A DNA stretch of 47,978 nt, taken from assembly GCA_003838145.1 (NCBI GenBank), contig QYZZ01000094.1:1-47978 (forward strand), given 5' to 3'. Source of the DNA: Tindallia sp. MSAO_Bac2. GTDB lineage: Bacteria; Bacillota; Clostridia; Peptostreptococcales; Tindalliaceae. Below the pieces are notes generated by a model. It was not told the DNA's origin. It ran no database searches and saw only the letters and a list, made by a program, of their open reading frames with translations. The translations under genes and the position numbers were made by a program. Below, in pieces: positions 8,616 through 17,676 of the stretch (position 1 is its first letter; each line of letters starts with the position of its first letter).

Positions 8616-11183
8616 ATGAACAAGTATCCTCCATTGCTCTCCACAAGACTTAAAATTCCAAAACCCCGTCCCAATTATCTGATCCGGGACTCTCTTTTTG
8701 CGCGACTGGATAGCCTGAAAGATTTTCGGGTTGTATTGATTAAAGGCGGAGCCGGCTCCGGCAAAACCACACTGATCACCACATACGCGCAGGAAAGAAA
8801 CCTCAAACGTCTGAAGTGGGTCAGTCTGGATAAAGGCTGCAACCATCCGCTCCTGTTCTGGAACTATGTGGCAGCGGCTTTGGGAGAGTTTTCAGGTTCT
8901 CATCAGGATGACCTATTGGCGCTTTTTCGGTCAAATTTTGACAAAAACCAACTTAAAGATTTGCTGATTCAAACCATTAACCTGCTGGACCAGGATCAGG
9001 ACATATACCTTGTGCTGGACGACTTTCATCACCTTCAGGATGCTTTTCTCCTGGAAACCTTTGAATTTTTCCTGCAATCTATGCCGGAGAATCTTCGATT
9101 AATCCTTCTTACCCGGCAGGAACCAGCTATTTATTTGGGTGCCTTGCACATGCAAGGTACACTGATGACCATCGATCATGATGATCTGAAACTGGATCAG
9201 GAAAGTGCCTACCGTTTTCTGACAGAAACTCTTCAGCTGCCACCAGATCATCCTCCACTAACCGAAATGATTCAGCTGGCCCAGGGCTGGATTGGCGGGC
9301 TGCAATTGATGGGATTACAGCCAAAGGCTTTTCCTTCCAATGTGGATAACCGGGTTATAGCGGATTATTTTACCAAAGAATTGCTGGCTACACTGGAAGC
9401 AGAGGAAACAGAATTCCTCGTTGCTACTTCTACTTTGCCTGACATAAGTAAAGCAATGGCAGAAGGCCTCTTCCCCCATATCTCATTTGAAGGGTTGATT
9501 CAAAACCTGCAGCACAAAAACATCCCCTTCACCTGCCTGGAGGAGAAAGAAGGTGTTTATGGATGCCATCCTTTGCTGAAAGAGCATTTGATGGCGTTAT
9601 TCAAACAATGGCCTTCAGCAAAACAGTCCCATTTGCACCAAAGAGCGGCCACCCTTTACCGAGATCAGTTTCAGTATCATTTATGCCTGGAACAACTTCT
9701 CCTTGCCGGTCTCTACCACCAGGCAATGGAGTTGATTATGTCTACCCGGGAAGACCTAACCCTGTTTGCCTATGCAGAAAGAATCCCGGTTTCCGAGATC
9801 ACCGAAAACCCGGATTTTCTGTACCAAAGCTTTTTTTATCACTATATCAACCACGAATTTCAACGCTGTACAAGCCTGTACTTGCCGCTGGAGAAGCGAA
9901 TGCAGCAGGATCCGGTTTATTTTCCCATGCAGATGAGCCGCGGCTTTATTGAAGCCGATCATGATCTGAATGCCCTTCCGGTACTGCCGATGGATCAGCT
10001 GGAAGCTTTGCCGCTTTTACCCCTTACTAAATCTTATCTTCTGCTTCGGGATGCGGCCCTCCTGCACACGCGAAAGGAGTTTAAAGAAGCGCTGGCTTAT
10101 GTCCGGCAAGCCTTGAAGCATTCTCCAAAGAACAACTCTACACATCTATTTTTTGCTTATGGCATTCAGTCCCAGATTTTAGAGGACCTGGGCGAGCTAA
10201 ACCAATGTCACCGGCTTTATCAGGATATGCATCGTATGCTGTCCGTTCTCCCTTCTGCCGCCATGCATCATACAAGCTATCACATTGGTAAGGCCGGCCT
10301 TTATCTTAAGCAGATGAAGTGCGAGGATGCTTTGTATTGCCTGGAGGAGGCGAAAAATCACCTTCTTGAGCCTTTTTCCAACGCTTCCCTGGGGTATTAC
10401 TATACCCTTGCAGAGTATCATTTTCTTTCAGGAAATGTTCAGGATGGATTAAGCCTGGTTCAGGAGCTGGAAAAGCACCCCACTTTTAAAAAACTTCTGC
10501 CCATGAGCTCATTGCTTCAATATGTCTTTCCTGTAGAACAATACACCGGCCCATTGGTTTCTTCCTTTATGTATCATTACGAAAATGCTGGCGAGGAGGA
10601 GCGAAGCCTTGACAGCCATTTGGTCTGCGCTGATGTACTCATTCACCGGGGCGACGATGCACAGGCATTAAAAATCATCAACGAAGTGCTCCCAAAAGCC
10701 CGCAAAGGAAAAATGAAGCTAAAGCTGATTCAGGCATCGCTGATGAAAATTCGTGTTCTTTTAAAGGGATTAAAGGAAAAAGATTGTCAGCGGGAGGTGC
10801 AAAATCTTTTTAGGGAAGCAATCTATTACAGTTATGAAGATGAGATCCGACAACCTTTTTATTGGGAAAAGGAGGTTCTTCACCATCTTATACAGCAATT
10901 CGAAGGCTTTCTTACAAAGGATCTAACCACTGATGAAGACCGTTATTTCCAGACACTGCTCCTGGAATTTGGCGCAAAGGAAAAACCTCTGCTCAGCCAA
11001 CGGGAGCAAGAGGTTTTACAGGAAATGTCCACCGGCGCTTCCAACAAAGAAATTGCTGAACGCCTGTATATTTCTACCGCCACTGTAAAAACACATTTAA
11101 TCAATTTATACGGAAAACTGCATGTCAATAACCGTGTGGCTGCCATCGAAGCGGCTAAAAAACGTGGGATGTTGAAACCTTAA
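8616..11183 (+). CDS. MalT-family (LAL) LuxR-type transcriptional regulator
   Basis: An 855-residue signal-transduction ATPase of the STAND class. A P-loop GGAGSGKT (44-51) and a Walker B-like LVLDDFHHL lie in the N-terminal NTPase. A winged-helix region and a long TPR-like superhelix follow (about 350-780), with a C-terminal LuxR helix-turn-helix (from about 792, including SNKEIAERLYISTATVKTH). MalT-type proteins bind an inducer, oligomerise with ATP and activate promoters. Its position just after the exporter suggests it may control that operon, but this is inferred from position only. The ribosome binding site is weak (GTAGGTG). A TATAAT at 8578-8583 could give it its own promoter, though no good -35 is visible. 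Confidence 0.9.
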   Translation: MNKYPPLLSTRLKIPKPRPNYLIRDSLFARLDSLKDFRVVLIKGGAGSGKTTLITTYAQERNLKRLKWVSLDKGCNHPLLFWNYVAAALGEFSGSHQDDLLALFRSNFDKNQLKDLLIQTINLLDQDQDIYLVLDDFHHLQDAFLLETFEFFLQSMPENLRLILLTRQEPAIYLGALHMQGTLMTIDHDDLKLDQESAYRFLTETLQLPPDHPPLTEMIQLAQGWIGGLQLMGLQPKAFPSNVDNRVIADYFTKELLATLEAEETEFLVATSTLPDISKAMAEGLFPHISFEGLIQNLQHKNIPFTCLEEKEGVYGCHPLLKEHLMALFKQWPSAKQSHLHQRAATLYRDQFQYHLCLEQLLLAGLYHQAMELIMSTREDLTLFAYAERIPVSEITENPDFLYQSFFYHYINHEFQRCTSLYLPLEKRMQQDPVYFPMQMSRGFIEADHDLNALPVLPMDQLEALPLLPLTKSYLLLRDAALLHTRKEFKEALAYVRQALKHSPKNNSTHLFFAYGIQSQILEDLGELNQCHRLYQDMHRMLSVLPSAAMHHTSYHIGKAGLYLKQMKCEDALYCLEEAKNHLLEPFSNASLGYYYTLAEYHFLSGNVQDGLSLVQELEKHPTFKKLLPMSSLLQYVFPVEQYTGPLVSSFMYHYENAGEEERSLDSHLVCADVLIHRGDDAQALKIINEVLPKARKGKMKLKLIQASLMKIRVLLKGLKEKDCQREVQNLFREAIYYSYEDEIRQPFYWEKEVLHHLIQQFEGFLTKDLTTDEDRYFQTLLLEFGAKEKPLLSQREQEVLQEMSTGASNKEIAERLYISTATVKTHLINLYGKLHVNNRVAAIEAAKKRGMLKP

Positions 11184-11225
11184 GCAATGGAGATTAAACC
11201 TTTAATAGCCTCAGGTAATTTTGCT

Positions 11226-11618
11226 CTATTGAAAAAGTATATGCAATAAGTTTCTTATCTGGTGGATGGCAATCCACAAAATCCCAGGAAAAACCAACAA
11301 CAAAATGATCCAGCTTCGTCTTCTCCGTATTTTTTCCTGGTCTGCCTCCGCCTGAATCAGTTCCTGATCCGCCGCCGCCTCTTCCGGTGTTACTTCAGTT
11401 TCCTGGACTTGGATTAGTTTCCGGGCTTGTTCCAGAGATTCTGCCGGTACGTAAAGCTCTACTCCTTCCGTCGACATGCCCATATATATTTTCATATATT
11501 GCCCAGCACCCCGTTGCTTCCGGAGAACAGGAATATTTTCTGTTGCCAGCATTGATTCAATCATACCTGCTTCTATATCGTTGGCTGCTACTGTCAGCAG
11601 TTCTTCTTTTTCCACCAT
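11226..11618 (-). CDS. DUF2007-type protein with C-terminal membrane helix
   Basis: About 130 residues. The first ~75 resemble the DUF2007 'putative signal transducing' domain (ELLTVAANDIEAGMIESML, then a VELYVPAESLEQARKLI block). A charged, Glu-rich linker follows, and a single membrane helix lies at the C-terminus (about 108-128), so the domain faces the cytoplasm. The start is taken at the ATG preceded by GGAAGGAG; a longer reading from 11651 would place that site inside the gene. The function of the family is unknown. It converges on the MalT-like gene. Confidence 0.75.
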   Translation of the reverse strand: MVEKEELLTVAANDIEAGMIESMLATENIPVLRKQRGAGQYMKIYMGMSTEGVELYVPAESLEQARKLIQVQETEVTPEEAAADQELIQAEADQEKIRRRRSWIILLLVFPGILWIAIHQIRNLLHILFQ

Positions 11619-11794
11619 AAACCGTCTCCTTCCTAAACCATCAGGCTTCATTATTTCATCAGCACTTCCATATCCTAATCAGTCCTTTGCTTTTTCCCCT
11701 TTATTGTACCTTCAATGACACAAAAGGTAAATAAGCTGATAGAGAAGAAGATTTGAGTCAATGACTATACATCAAAATTCCCCTAAATAAAATA

Positions 11795-11825
11795 GTATCC
11801 AGGGAATACACTTTTCCCTGGATAC
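11795..11825 (-). terminator. Rho-independent terminator of the stalk-domain protein gene
   Basis: A perfect 12-bp stem (GTATCCAGGGAA 11795-11806 with TTCCCTGGATAC 11814-11825) has a 7-base loop and on the minus strand is followed by TATTTTATTT. It lies 25 bases past the stop codon at 11850. Confidence 0.85.
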
Positions 11826-11849
11826 TGGATAAATAAGAAATACGATGCT

Positions 11850-13406
11850 TTAATTTGAAGTTTCAAAAATAGTTACTTCCCGTGTTTCCGGATTCCACTC
11901 TACCTCAAATCCCAGTGCTTCGCTAATAAAACGAACCGGCACTACTGTTCTGCCGTTAACAATTTCCGGAGCAACAGCTGGATTGCTGTCCACCGCTACA
12001 GGTTGACCATTAAGCGTAGCTTGATTTTGACCTATTATCATTTCAATGGAGCTCGTATGTTCTTCTGTTTCCCGTAGATAGGTAACGGTACGTGTTTCAG
12101 GAATCCAACCGATTTCAGCTCCCAGTTCTTCACCAATAAATCGGAAAGGTACCAGGGTTCTTCCTTCTTTGATGAAAGGTGCTGTATCCAATTCTTTCAA
12201 TTGATCTCCTGAACGGGCCATAGCCTGATCAATAGTCAGCACCAGCTTATCCCCAACCAATACGTCATGGATCGTCTCTTCTTCCTCTTCTATATCCAGA
12301 TCTTCCTCTGTAACAGTATCTGATTCAATAGTATCCGGCACTGCATCTCCGTCATCATCAGTGTCCAGGTAGTCACCGCTCAGGAAAAAAACATCCTCTC
12401 GGTTCGGGTCAGCTTCCAGGTTCATCATGACCCGTTCAAAGTTGGCACCCCAGCACCAAAGGCTTCCGTTATCCGCTGCCTGATCCCTGTTTTCTGTTGA
12501 TCCTTCTCCCCAGCAGTATACTTCGCTCCAGTAATGGGCGGAGTGTTGCAGGACATCCACGAAAATCCATGCCAAAATGATATCTGTCGGTTGTCCCATG
12601 GATTTTTGCTGTTCATAGGTGATTTTGATGCGATCAAAGTCTAAGGAACCACCGTCGCCACCACCTAAATCCACGGAATTTTTCCGGCGATTGGAACGGG
12701 TGCTGTTATAGTTTTTGGCTTTTTCTATGACATCGTCCAGAAGATCCGAGTCCGTTTCTCGCAAGGAAGCATTTATAAAGAAGGAAACTGCTTCATCCAG
12801 CATTTGTTGAGGATGATCCGCATCTCCGTCCAGGATTCTCAGAGTCTGTTCCAGATTGGAAAAGAATCGTTCAGATACAACGACTCCATATTCGCCGTCT
12901 CCATCATGACCTTCTTCAGAGGCCGTTGGGTTCGGGTTAAAGGGACCTGTTGTCCCCTCACGAATGCGACGGAGTATTTCTTCCAGGCTTGACGACCTGC
13001 CTCTCAGATAGCTTTGAATTTCTCTCTCGTCAAAAGGAATTCTGTTTTGAATCAGGTATTCCAGTAAAGCGGCATCCATTTCTTCCGGTGCGCCCTGTTC
13101 ATAGTAAAAGTTCAGTCCCAGATTATGATGGAGCCCCACACTTTCAGCTACCGCGTCTGAGGGATCCCAGCCACCGACGGCAATGCCCTTCTCTCTACCT
13201 TCTTCAATTGAACCGGCAATACCGCCCACTACAGCGCCTCCCAAAGACTCTGTCTGGACAAATCCGTCCAGTGCCCCAACGGCATCGGCAACTACGATGT
13301 CTTTAAACCGTTCCCACCAAGGCGGTTTTGCTGATGCTTCCTGCGGCAAGACTACGGTCAGCACCAGCAGCAGGGATACAACTATGGCAATCATTCGCTT
13401 ATTCAT
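11850..13406 (-). CDS. Secreted protein with two copper-amine-oxidase-N (stalk) repeats
   Basis: About 518 residues. A signal peptide (1-26, cut near QEASA|KPP) leads a roughly 330-residue region I do not recognise. An acidic linker follows, then two C-terminal units of the 'copper amine oxidase N-terminal' type. Each carries a GRTLVPFRFIGE or GRTVVPVRFISE block and a W-x-PETR-x-VT strand. In Firmicutes these units are wall-associated stalk modules and imply no oxidase activity. The start is the ATG with GAGAGGGGAG upstream; a TTG reading from 13427 would swallow that site. The N-terminal part holds a Gly/Ala-rich stretch (GGAVVGGIAGSIEEG) that could be membrane-active. Confidence 0.75.
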   Translation of the reverse strand: MNKRMIAIVVSLLLVLTVVLPQEASAKPPWWERFKDIVVADAVGALDGFVQTESLGGAVVGGIAGSIEEGREKGIAVGGWDPSDAVAESVGLHHNLGLNFYYEQGAPEEMDAALLEYLIQNRIPFDEREIQSYLRGRSSSLEEILRRIREGTTGPFNPNPTASEEGHDGDGEYGVVVSERFFSNLEQTLRILDGDADHPQQMLDEAVSFFINASLRETDSDLLDDVIEKAKNYNSTRSNRRKNSVDLGGGDGGSLDFDRIKITYEQQKSMGQPTDIILAWIFVDVLQHSAHYWSEVYCWGEGSTENRDQAADNGSLWCWGANFERVMMNLEADPNREDVFFLSGDYLDTDDDGDAVPDTIESDTVTEEDLDIEEEEETIHDVLVGDKLVLTIDQAMARSGDQLKELDTAPFIKEGRTLVPFRFIGEELGAEIGWIPETRTVTYLRETEEHTSSIEMIIGQNQATLNGQPVAVDSNPAVAPEIVNGRTVVPVRFISEALGFEVEWNPETREVTIFETSN

Positions 13407-13533
13407 CACTATTCTCCCCTCTCGCAACTCCAGTTAAAGTTCGCACTAAGAGAATCCGGATAGCAGTCGCAATATTTCGAAAATGATTCTCAATATCAAA
13501 ATACCCGGTGATGAATGATATAAACATATATAC

Positions 13534-14199
13534 CTAGCTTTTGGGCTGGATTTTTGGTTTTGATGAGAGGTCTTTGGGCTTCAGTCCGTTTTTCCTGGCC
13601 TGCACTCTCCAGTTATGCTGAGCAGCAAAACGATAGGCAATACGGGGAAAGTTGGGGCTGATATAAATCGGAGATTCTGTTTTTTGATGGATGACTGATT
13701 CTGAGAATGCTTGCAGCGCTTTTCCCAGGTTTCGGTTTGGTCCTTTTCCCAGAGGAACTTTTTCCAAAGAAGAAAGCATTCCCCCAGCACCTACTCCCAG
13801 ACCCTGCCCCATCACACAGCTCGCTTTCTTACACCAATGAGATATCATATCGATGGCCAGCCGGTTTTGATGCCCTTCGTAAAAGCCAGCGTTCACCATT
13901 ACATATACATAAGGCTTTTTTTGCCCTGTCTGTGTGCGTAAATGCTCCTCCATTTTTTGCAGGCAGGCGAGAAAATGAGCGGGTATGCCATCCACATAAA
14001 GGGGAAAGGAGAAGATCATCCTCTCCCAATTTTCCATTTGCATCAACTGCTCCGAGGTTATTTCTTTTTCGTTGAGATTCCATTCCTCAAAGATCACGCT
14101 GCCGTCAGCCTTCATTAGCAGGCTCTTCAATTCCTCCAGCAAAAGACCGGAGGCGCTGTTTATCTTTTTGGGGCTTCCATTGATGAGTCCGATCTTCAT
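13534..14199 (-). CDS. NAD(P)H-dependent FMN oxidoreductase, flavodoxin-fold
   Basis: A 221-residue flavodoxin-fold protein. The FMN phosphate loop is GSPKKINSAS (residues 8-17). The second flavin loop is FSFPLYVDGIPAHF near 84-97, as in NADPH-dependent FMN reductases and NAD(P)H oxidoreductases. Its start overlaps the stop of the upstream flavoprotein gene by four bases (ATGA), so the two are translationally coupled. They probably form an electron-transfer pair, but the substrate is unknown. Confidence 0.82.
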   Translation of the reverse strand: MKIGLINGSPKKINSASGLLLEELKSLLMKADGSVIFEEWNLNEKEITSEQLMQMENWERMIFSFPLYVDGIPAHFLACLQKMEEHLRTQTGQKKPYVYVMVNAGFYEGHQNRLAIDMISHWCKKASCVMGQGLGVGAGGMLSSLEKVPLGKGPNRNLGKALQAFSESVIHQKTESPIYISPNFPRIAYRFAAQHNWRVQARKNGLKPKDLSSKPKIQPKS

Positions 14200-14696
14200 A
14201 GAATTCTTCCTTTCATCTCATCCGGTTGTTGATAGAAAAACACCTGTTTTTTTTCGGTATTAAGGTTAAGACCATTGGCTTGAACCAGGTCTGTTGCCGT
14301 TTTCTTTTCTTCCGGCGTCAGGTCTTCTCCATAGAAATGGGCTGTCATGTTTAGTTGTTGAGGATATCGGCTCTTATGATGCATTTCTCCTTTTCGGATG
14401 GTAAAGTCCGGGTGGATATAGCCAATACTGCGGTCCAGCACGTTTTTCACAAAAGGACTGTAACCTCCGTAGGTGCAACGGGAAATCAGAATCACTTCGT
14501 TGCAGGCAGCTATACGGGGAGCCAAGTCCGAATACTCATCTTTCAGAACACAGTACGCCGGTGTTTTCACCCAACAACCAAAGCAGCCGATACAGCGCTG
14601 GATGGGAGTGTTATTAGAAGTAATCATTATATCCTTCCGCTTTTCCAACAGTTGAAGCAGGTACTCCTCTTCCAGATCATGAATCAGCATTTTCAT
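14196..14696 (-). CDS. Flavodoxin-fold iron-sulfur flavoprotein-like NAD(P)H oxidoreductase
   Basis: About 166 residues of the flavodoxin-like fold. A compact cysteine cluster, CIGCFGCWVKTPAYC (C-x2-C-x2-C-x7-C), sits where Isf-type iron-sulfur flavoproteins bind a 4Fe-4S cluster. A second flavin loop, ISRCTYGGYSPFVKN, follows. The N-terminus is short and lacks the usual GSPR flavin phosphate loop, so flavin binding may be modified. The chosen ATG has GGAAAGGG and GGGG upstream; a longer reading starts at 14726. It is coupled by a 4-base overlap to the next flavoprotein. Confidence 0.75.
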   Translation of the reverse strand: MKMLIHDLEEEYLLQLLEKRKDIMITSNNTPIQRCIGCFGCWVKTPAYCVLKDEYSDLAPRIAACNEVILISRCTYGGYSPFVKNVLDRSIGYIHPDFTIRKGEMHHKSRYPQQLNMTAHFYGEDLTPEEKKTATDLVQANGLNLNTEKKQVFFYQQPDEMKGRIL

Positions 14697-14770
14697 TTTC
14701 CCCAGCCCTTTCCTCTTTTTTCTCATTTTCTCCTATCAACAACTTGATTATTGAACTGCTGAAATGAGGA

Positions 14771-15475
14771 CTAATGAATTTCTATTCCGCCCAGCGCCAC
14801 ACGACTGTGAATCCGGATAATCGGAGCATCCGGATTATCGGAAATTTGTTCCACCTTCTGAGTCGCATAAATTCCTCCAGTTTCGTCTTTAAGCATTTCC
14901 AATCCACCCAAAAACACCGTACCCTGACAGTATGCCGTAACATCTTCCGGCAGTGTAATTTCGATTCCACCCATAATAGCATTGCAGAAAAGGTGATACT
15001 CTCTTTTGGGTTCCAGGTTGGCCCTGTTCAGGTCCAGTTCAACGCCTCCCATTATTGCCCAGTAGGTTCCATCTTCGAAGTACCAGCTGCCTTTGGTTTT
15101 TTCTATTCCACTTAAAATGGCCATATTATTGCTTCCAAACATTCTTGGTCCTTTAATAAAGCTGATTCCTACCAAGATCAACACAACCGGCCAGAAGAAA
15201 GTCCAAAAAATGGAAAGATCTACTTCGAACCAACCCTGCCGATTTCCCAGAATAATGGTTCCCAGTGCGATTAATAAAATACCGCTGACCAATCCGCCGG
15301 TTCCTTTTTTTTCCATAAGAAACGAAACTCCCCAATAAATCAGCAATAAGGGCCAAAAATTTCTGAAAAGCCATCCTACGGATATGTCTGTATAGCCAAG
15401 ATTATTGGCCAACAATACACCTCCCAGTGCAATAAAGGCACCACCTAAAAGCCATTGTCTTTTATCATTCATCAT
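14771..15475 (-). CDS. LiaF-like membrane protein (LiaI/LiaF-type transmembrane and C-terminal domains)
   Basis: A 234-residue protein with about four N-terminal membrane helices (residues 8-110), including repeated GWLFRNFWPLLLIYWG-like segments typical of the LiaI-LiaF transmembrane family. The C-terminal beta-helical domain has repeated 'GGVELDL', 'GGIEIT' and 'GGLEML' strands, as in LiaF and other cell-wall-stress response proteins. LiaF in Bacillus restrains the LiaRS system, but no two-component genes are adjacent here, so the role is open. Two consecutive ATGs (15475 and 15472) are possible starts. Confidence 0.82.
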   Translation of the reverse strand: MMNDKRQWLLGGAFIALGGVLLANNLGYTDISVGWLFRNFWPLLLIYWGVSFLMEKKGTGGLVSGILLIALGTIILGNRQGWFEVDLSIFWTFFWPVVLILVGISFIKGPRMFGSNNMAILSGIEKTKGSWYFEDGTYWAIMGGVELDLNRANLEPKREYHLFCNAIMGGIEITLPEDVTAYCQGTVFLGGLEMLKDETGGIYATQKVEQISDNPDAPIIRIHSRVALGGIEIH

Positions 15476-15556
15476 ATCACCGCTTTCATTTGTATTTTTA
15501 GCTATATTCTATATACTCTACGGAACAACTAGCGAAAAGTTTGATTAACCAGAAAG

Positions 15557-15584
15557 AAAGAACAGGAGAGTTTCCCTGTTCTTT
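15557..15584 (-). terminator. Terminator hairpin after the universal stress protein gene
   Basis: AAAGAACAGG (15557-15566) and CCTGTTCTTT (15575-15584) form a 10-bp stem followed on the minus strand by CTTTCT. It lies 20 bases past the stop at 15606. Confidence 0.7.
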
Positions 15585-15605
15585 GCATATCATCTGTATC
15601 AGGCT

Positions 15606-16061
15606 TTAGCCTGCTTCAATATTTATATGGTGTTTTCCACGGACAATTAACATGTCACAGTCTGCATGATTAAGAACTTTGGTTGAAACACTGCCTAGCA
15701 TAACACGTTTAAAGTCGCTAAGGCCTCTGCTTCCCATAACGATCAGGTCAGCTTTCATCTTATCCGCCATTTTAAGAATTTCCTCTGCCGGATCACCATA
15801 TTCAATATGAGTTTCCACCTTACCAGATACATTTTCAAATGCCTCTCTGGCTTTTTCAGTAATCTCCTTTGCCCGCTTTTCGAATTCATTATCTATTGTT
15901 ATATGCAAATTGCTTCCCGGATGGTACAGAGTGGGTCGAATGCTTTTGACTACCGTGATGATGGCAATGTCGCTTTCATTTTTTTCAGCTACTTTCACCG
16001 CTTCTTCGATTACTTTTTGAGATGTTTCTGACCCGTCAAGGGCCACTAAAATTTTTTTCAT
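15606..16061 (-). CDS. Universal stress protein, UspA family
   Basis: A 151-residue single-domain UspA protein. It starts MKKILVALDGSETS and ends with the ATP-binding motif MGSRGLSDFKRVMLGSVST (G-x2-G-x9-G-S), which indicates the ATP-binding subclass. It is probably a dimeric cytosolic stress factor. GGAGG lies nine bases before the ATG. The gene stands alone, with its own downstream hairpin. Confidence 0.93.
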   Translation of the reverse strand: MKKILVALDGSETSQKVIEEAVKVAEKNESDIAIITVVKSIRPTLYHPGSNLHITIDNEFEKRAKEITEKAREAFENVSGKVETHIEYGDPAEEILKMADKMKADLIVMGSRGLSDFKRVMLGSVSTKVLNHADCDMLIVRGKHHINIEAG

Positions 16062-16244
16062 GGGATAACCTCCTCACTCTCCACAATACAGAAGCATCAC
16101 CATGACTTTCCTAAATTACTGCCATTTAATATATACCCTATTTGAGGCTTAACTCATCAGCTGAAGTTAAAATAAGTATAGTCAGGCAAGTAATAAAAAA
16201 ACTAAAACGTTTGAATGAATCCTTTAGGGAAGCATCTCCTTATC

Positions 16245-16507
16245 CTAGAATTCCCACTCAATAGTATTGTTGGTTCCTATACTGTTTGTCACATCCATAT
16301 CTTCTAAGAACCATCGCCTGTCATCCGGCTGATAGGTTAAGACATATAATCGATCGCTTGGTTCCATGCGCATCTGAGGCGAAGGATCATCTACAGGGTG
16401 AACGACCCAAATCGGTCGATGTTTCCAATCTGCAATCCTGTGTTCGCCCCGTTAACGTAAAGTTCTGCCTCCTCAAAGTTGGACCGAAGAGTGCCGAACG
16501 GCTGTTT
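16245..16507 (-). pseudogene. Remnant of a coding region, split over two frames
   Basis: The minus strand reads like protein in two pieces. From about 16504 one frame gives QPFGTLRSNFEEAELYVNG. From about 16455 a second frame gives HRIADWKHRPIWVVHPVDD and continues to a TAG at 16245, ending NNTIEWEF. Neither piece has a start codon or ribosome binding site, and a frameshift near 16450 joins them. The remnant begins right after the stop of the EFR1 gene. It looks like the C-terminus of an exported or lipoprotein-type domain. I do not recognise the family. The alternative is chance low-stop sequence. Confidence 0.45.
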
Positions 16508-16513
16508 TCAGCC

Positions 16514-17350
16514 TCATTCCTTTATCATCTTATGTATTTTTGCCAATAGCAATTCCTTTTTATTCGAATAGAAGGAAGGAGTTAATTTAACCCTTGTTTT
16601 GGTTTTGCGCGAAAGGATAATAGCACTTTCCGGACAATGATGTATGCATCGAAAGCAGTGCTCACAATGAGTAGGATCAAAAATAGGTGCTGCATTACCA
16701 GGCTTCCAACAATCACGAAAACAGCCTTTGATACACTGTTGACAATGAATACAGTCTTCCGCCGCTACCTGCAGCTTATGTTTCACTCTTTTTCCAAAAT
16801 ACTGATTCGGGTAGTTTAACAGGGAATAAAGCTTAAATCTGGGCATTGATTCGTTTACTTTTCCACCCTCCAGGCAATGCTTAATTTCCAGCAAATCATC
16901 GACTAATCTGCTGGCCGTTTTTTTTCCAAATACCAGCAAAGGCGATATTTTGGGCAGTAGCAGCGCTGCGTCTGTAGCTGGCCCCCGATAACCAGCGGTA
17001 CCGCAAAGGAGATAGTTTTTCTTCTTTAATTGCTTTCCAATAATTCGTAGAGAGTTGGCAGGATAAAGTCCGTAGGTGGTGAATAGAAATAGCTTTTGGG
17101 GCGTATTCATGGGTGGCATTTCTTCAGCAAACTCCTTCATAGATGCCGGCGGCTCACTATGATACGTTGGGAATCCCAAAATGATTAAATCATACTCTTG
17201 TATGTTTTGGAAAGCGCCTTTATCAGAGATAGGCGTGAGATGAATCTGGTGGTCAGTGCACAGATTTTCCAGTAAACAGCAGTATATTTCAGCAATGGTT
17301 TTGGTACTGCCTGCACCAGAATGATAGACTATTAACAGAGATTTATTCAT
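16514..17350 (-). CDS. EFR1-family flavodoxin/ferredoxin fusion protein
   Basis: A 278-residue fusion. An N-terminal flavodoxin-like domain begins SLLIVYHSGAGSTKTIAE, with the flavin phosphate loop around 11-16. A C-terminal two-cluster ferredoxin domain follows, with cysteine patterns CIHCQQCIKGC and CEHCFRCIHHCP. EFR1-type proteins occur widely in anaerobic Clostridia and probably carry electrons between flavin and 4Fe-4S clusters; partners are unknown. The first cluster's fourth Cys lies in an unusual spacing (GCFRDCW), and extra Cys residues are present. A gene remnant lies directly downstream. AAAGG precedes the ATG. Confidence 0.85.
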   Translation of the reverse strand: MNKSLLIVYHSGAGSTKTIAEIYCCLLENLCTDHQIHLTPISDKGAFQNIQEYDLIILGFPTYHSEPPASMKEFAEEMPPMNTPQKLFLFTTYGLYPANSLRIIGKQLKKKNYLLCGTAGYRGPATDAALLLPKISPLLVFGKKTASRLVDDLLEIKHCLEGGKVNESMPRFKLYSLLNYPNQYFGKRVKHKLQVAAEDCIHCQQCIKGCFRDCWKPGNAAPIFDPTHCEHCFRCIHHCPESAIILSRKTKTRVKLTPSFYSNKKELLLAKIHKMIKE

Positions 17351-17412
17351 TAAAATGACAACCTTTCAAATTGAAAGATTCTTCCATACCAAATCTAACC
17401 TCATCAACATCA

Positions 17413-17676
17413 TTAGCATTCATAATGCGACCACATACTAATTATTTTAACAGTTTTCTTATCTTCAACGACTTCATACACAAGCCGATGTTGAATATTT
17501 ATTCTACGTGAATAAGCCCCCTGTAAATCACCAAGGAGCTTTTCGTATGGTGGTGGCGACTGATATGGGTTTTCGCGCAGTATATCAATCAGTGCTTTTA
17601 CTTTATTGTCAAGTTTGCTTGATTTCAGCTTAGGGATGTCTTTCAGAGCTTTTTTGTAATATACGATGGAATACAT
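17413..17676 (-). CDS. yoeB: YoeB/Txe-type mRNA endonuclease toxin
   Basis: About 87 residues of the RelE-superfamily YoeB/Txe branch, which cuts mRNA in the ribosomal A site. Family marks are the KKALKDIPKLK N-terminal helix, the LLGDLQGAYSRRINIQHRLVYEV core with its Arg residues, and the C-terminal WSHYE with the catalytic His and Tyr. The start is taken at the ATG overlapping the antitoxin stop (TAATG). Another ATG six bases upstream is possible. It is co-transcribed and probably translationally coupled with its antitoxin. Confidence 0.9.
   Translation of the reverse strand: MYSIVYYKKALKDIPKLKSSKLDNKVKALIDILRENPYQSPPPYEKLLGDLQGAYSRRINIQHRLVYEVVEDKKTVKIISMWSHYEC

Noticed and set aside
11850..13406. 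Copper amine oxidase
   Set aside because: Only the N-terminal stalk-type repeats are present; the catalytic domain is absent.
16286..16549. Rightward open frame in the gap after the stress protein gene
   Set aside because: The opposite strand gives better protein-like text (the remnant), and this frame runs into the EFR1 gene.
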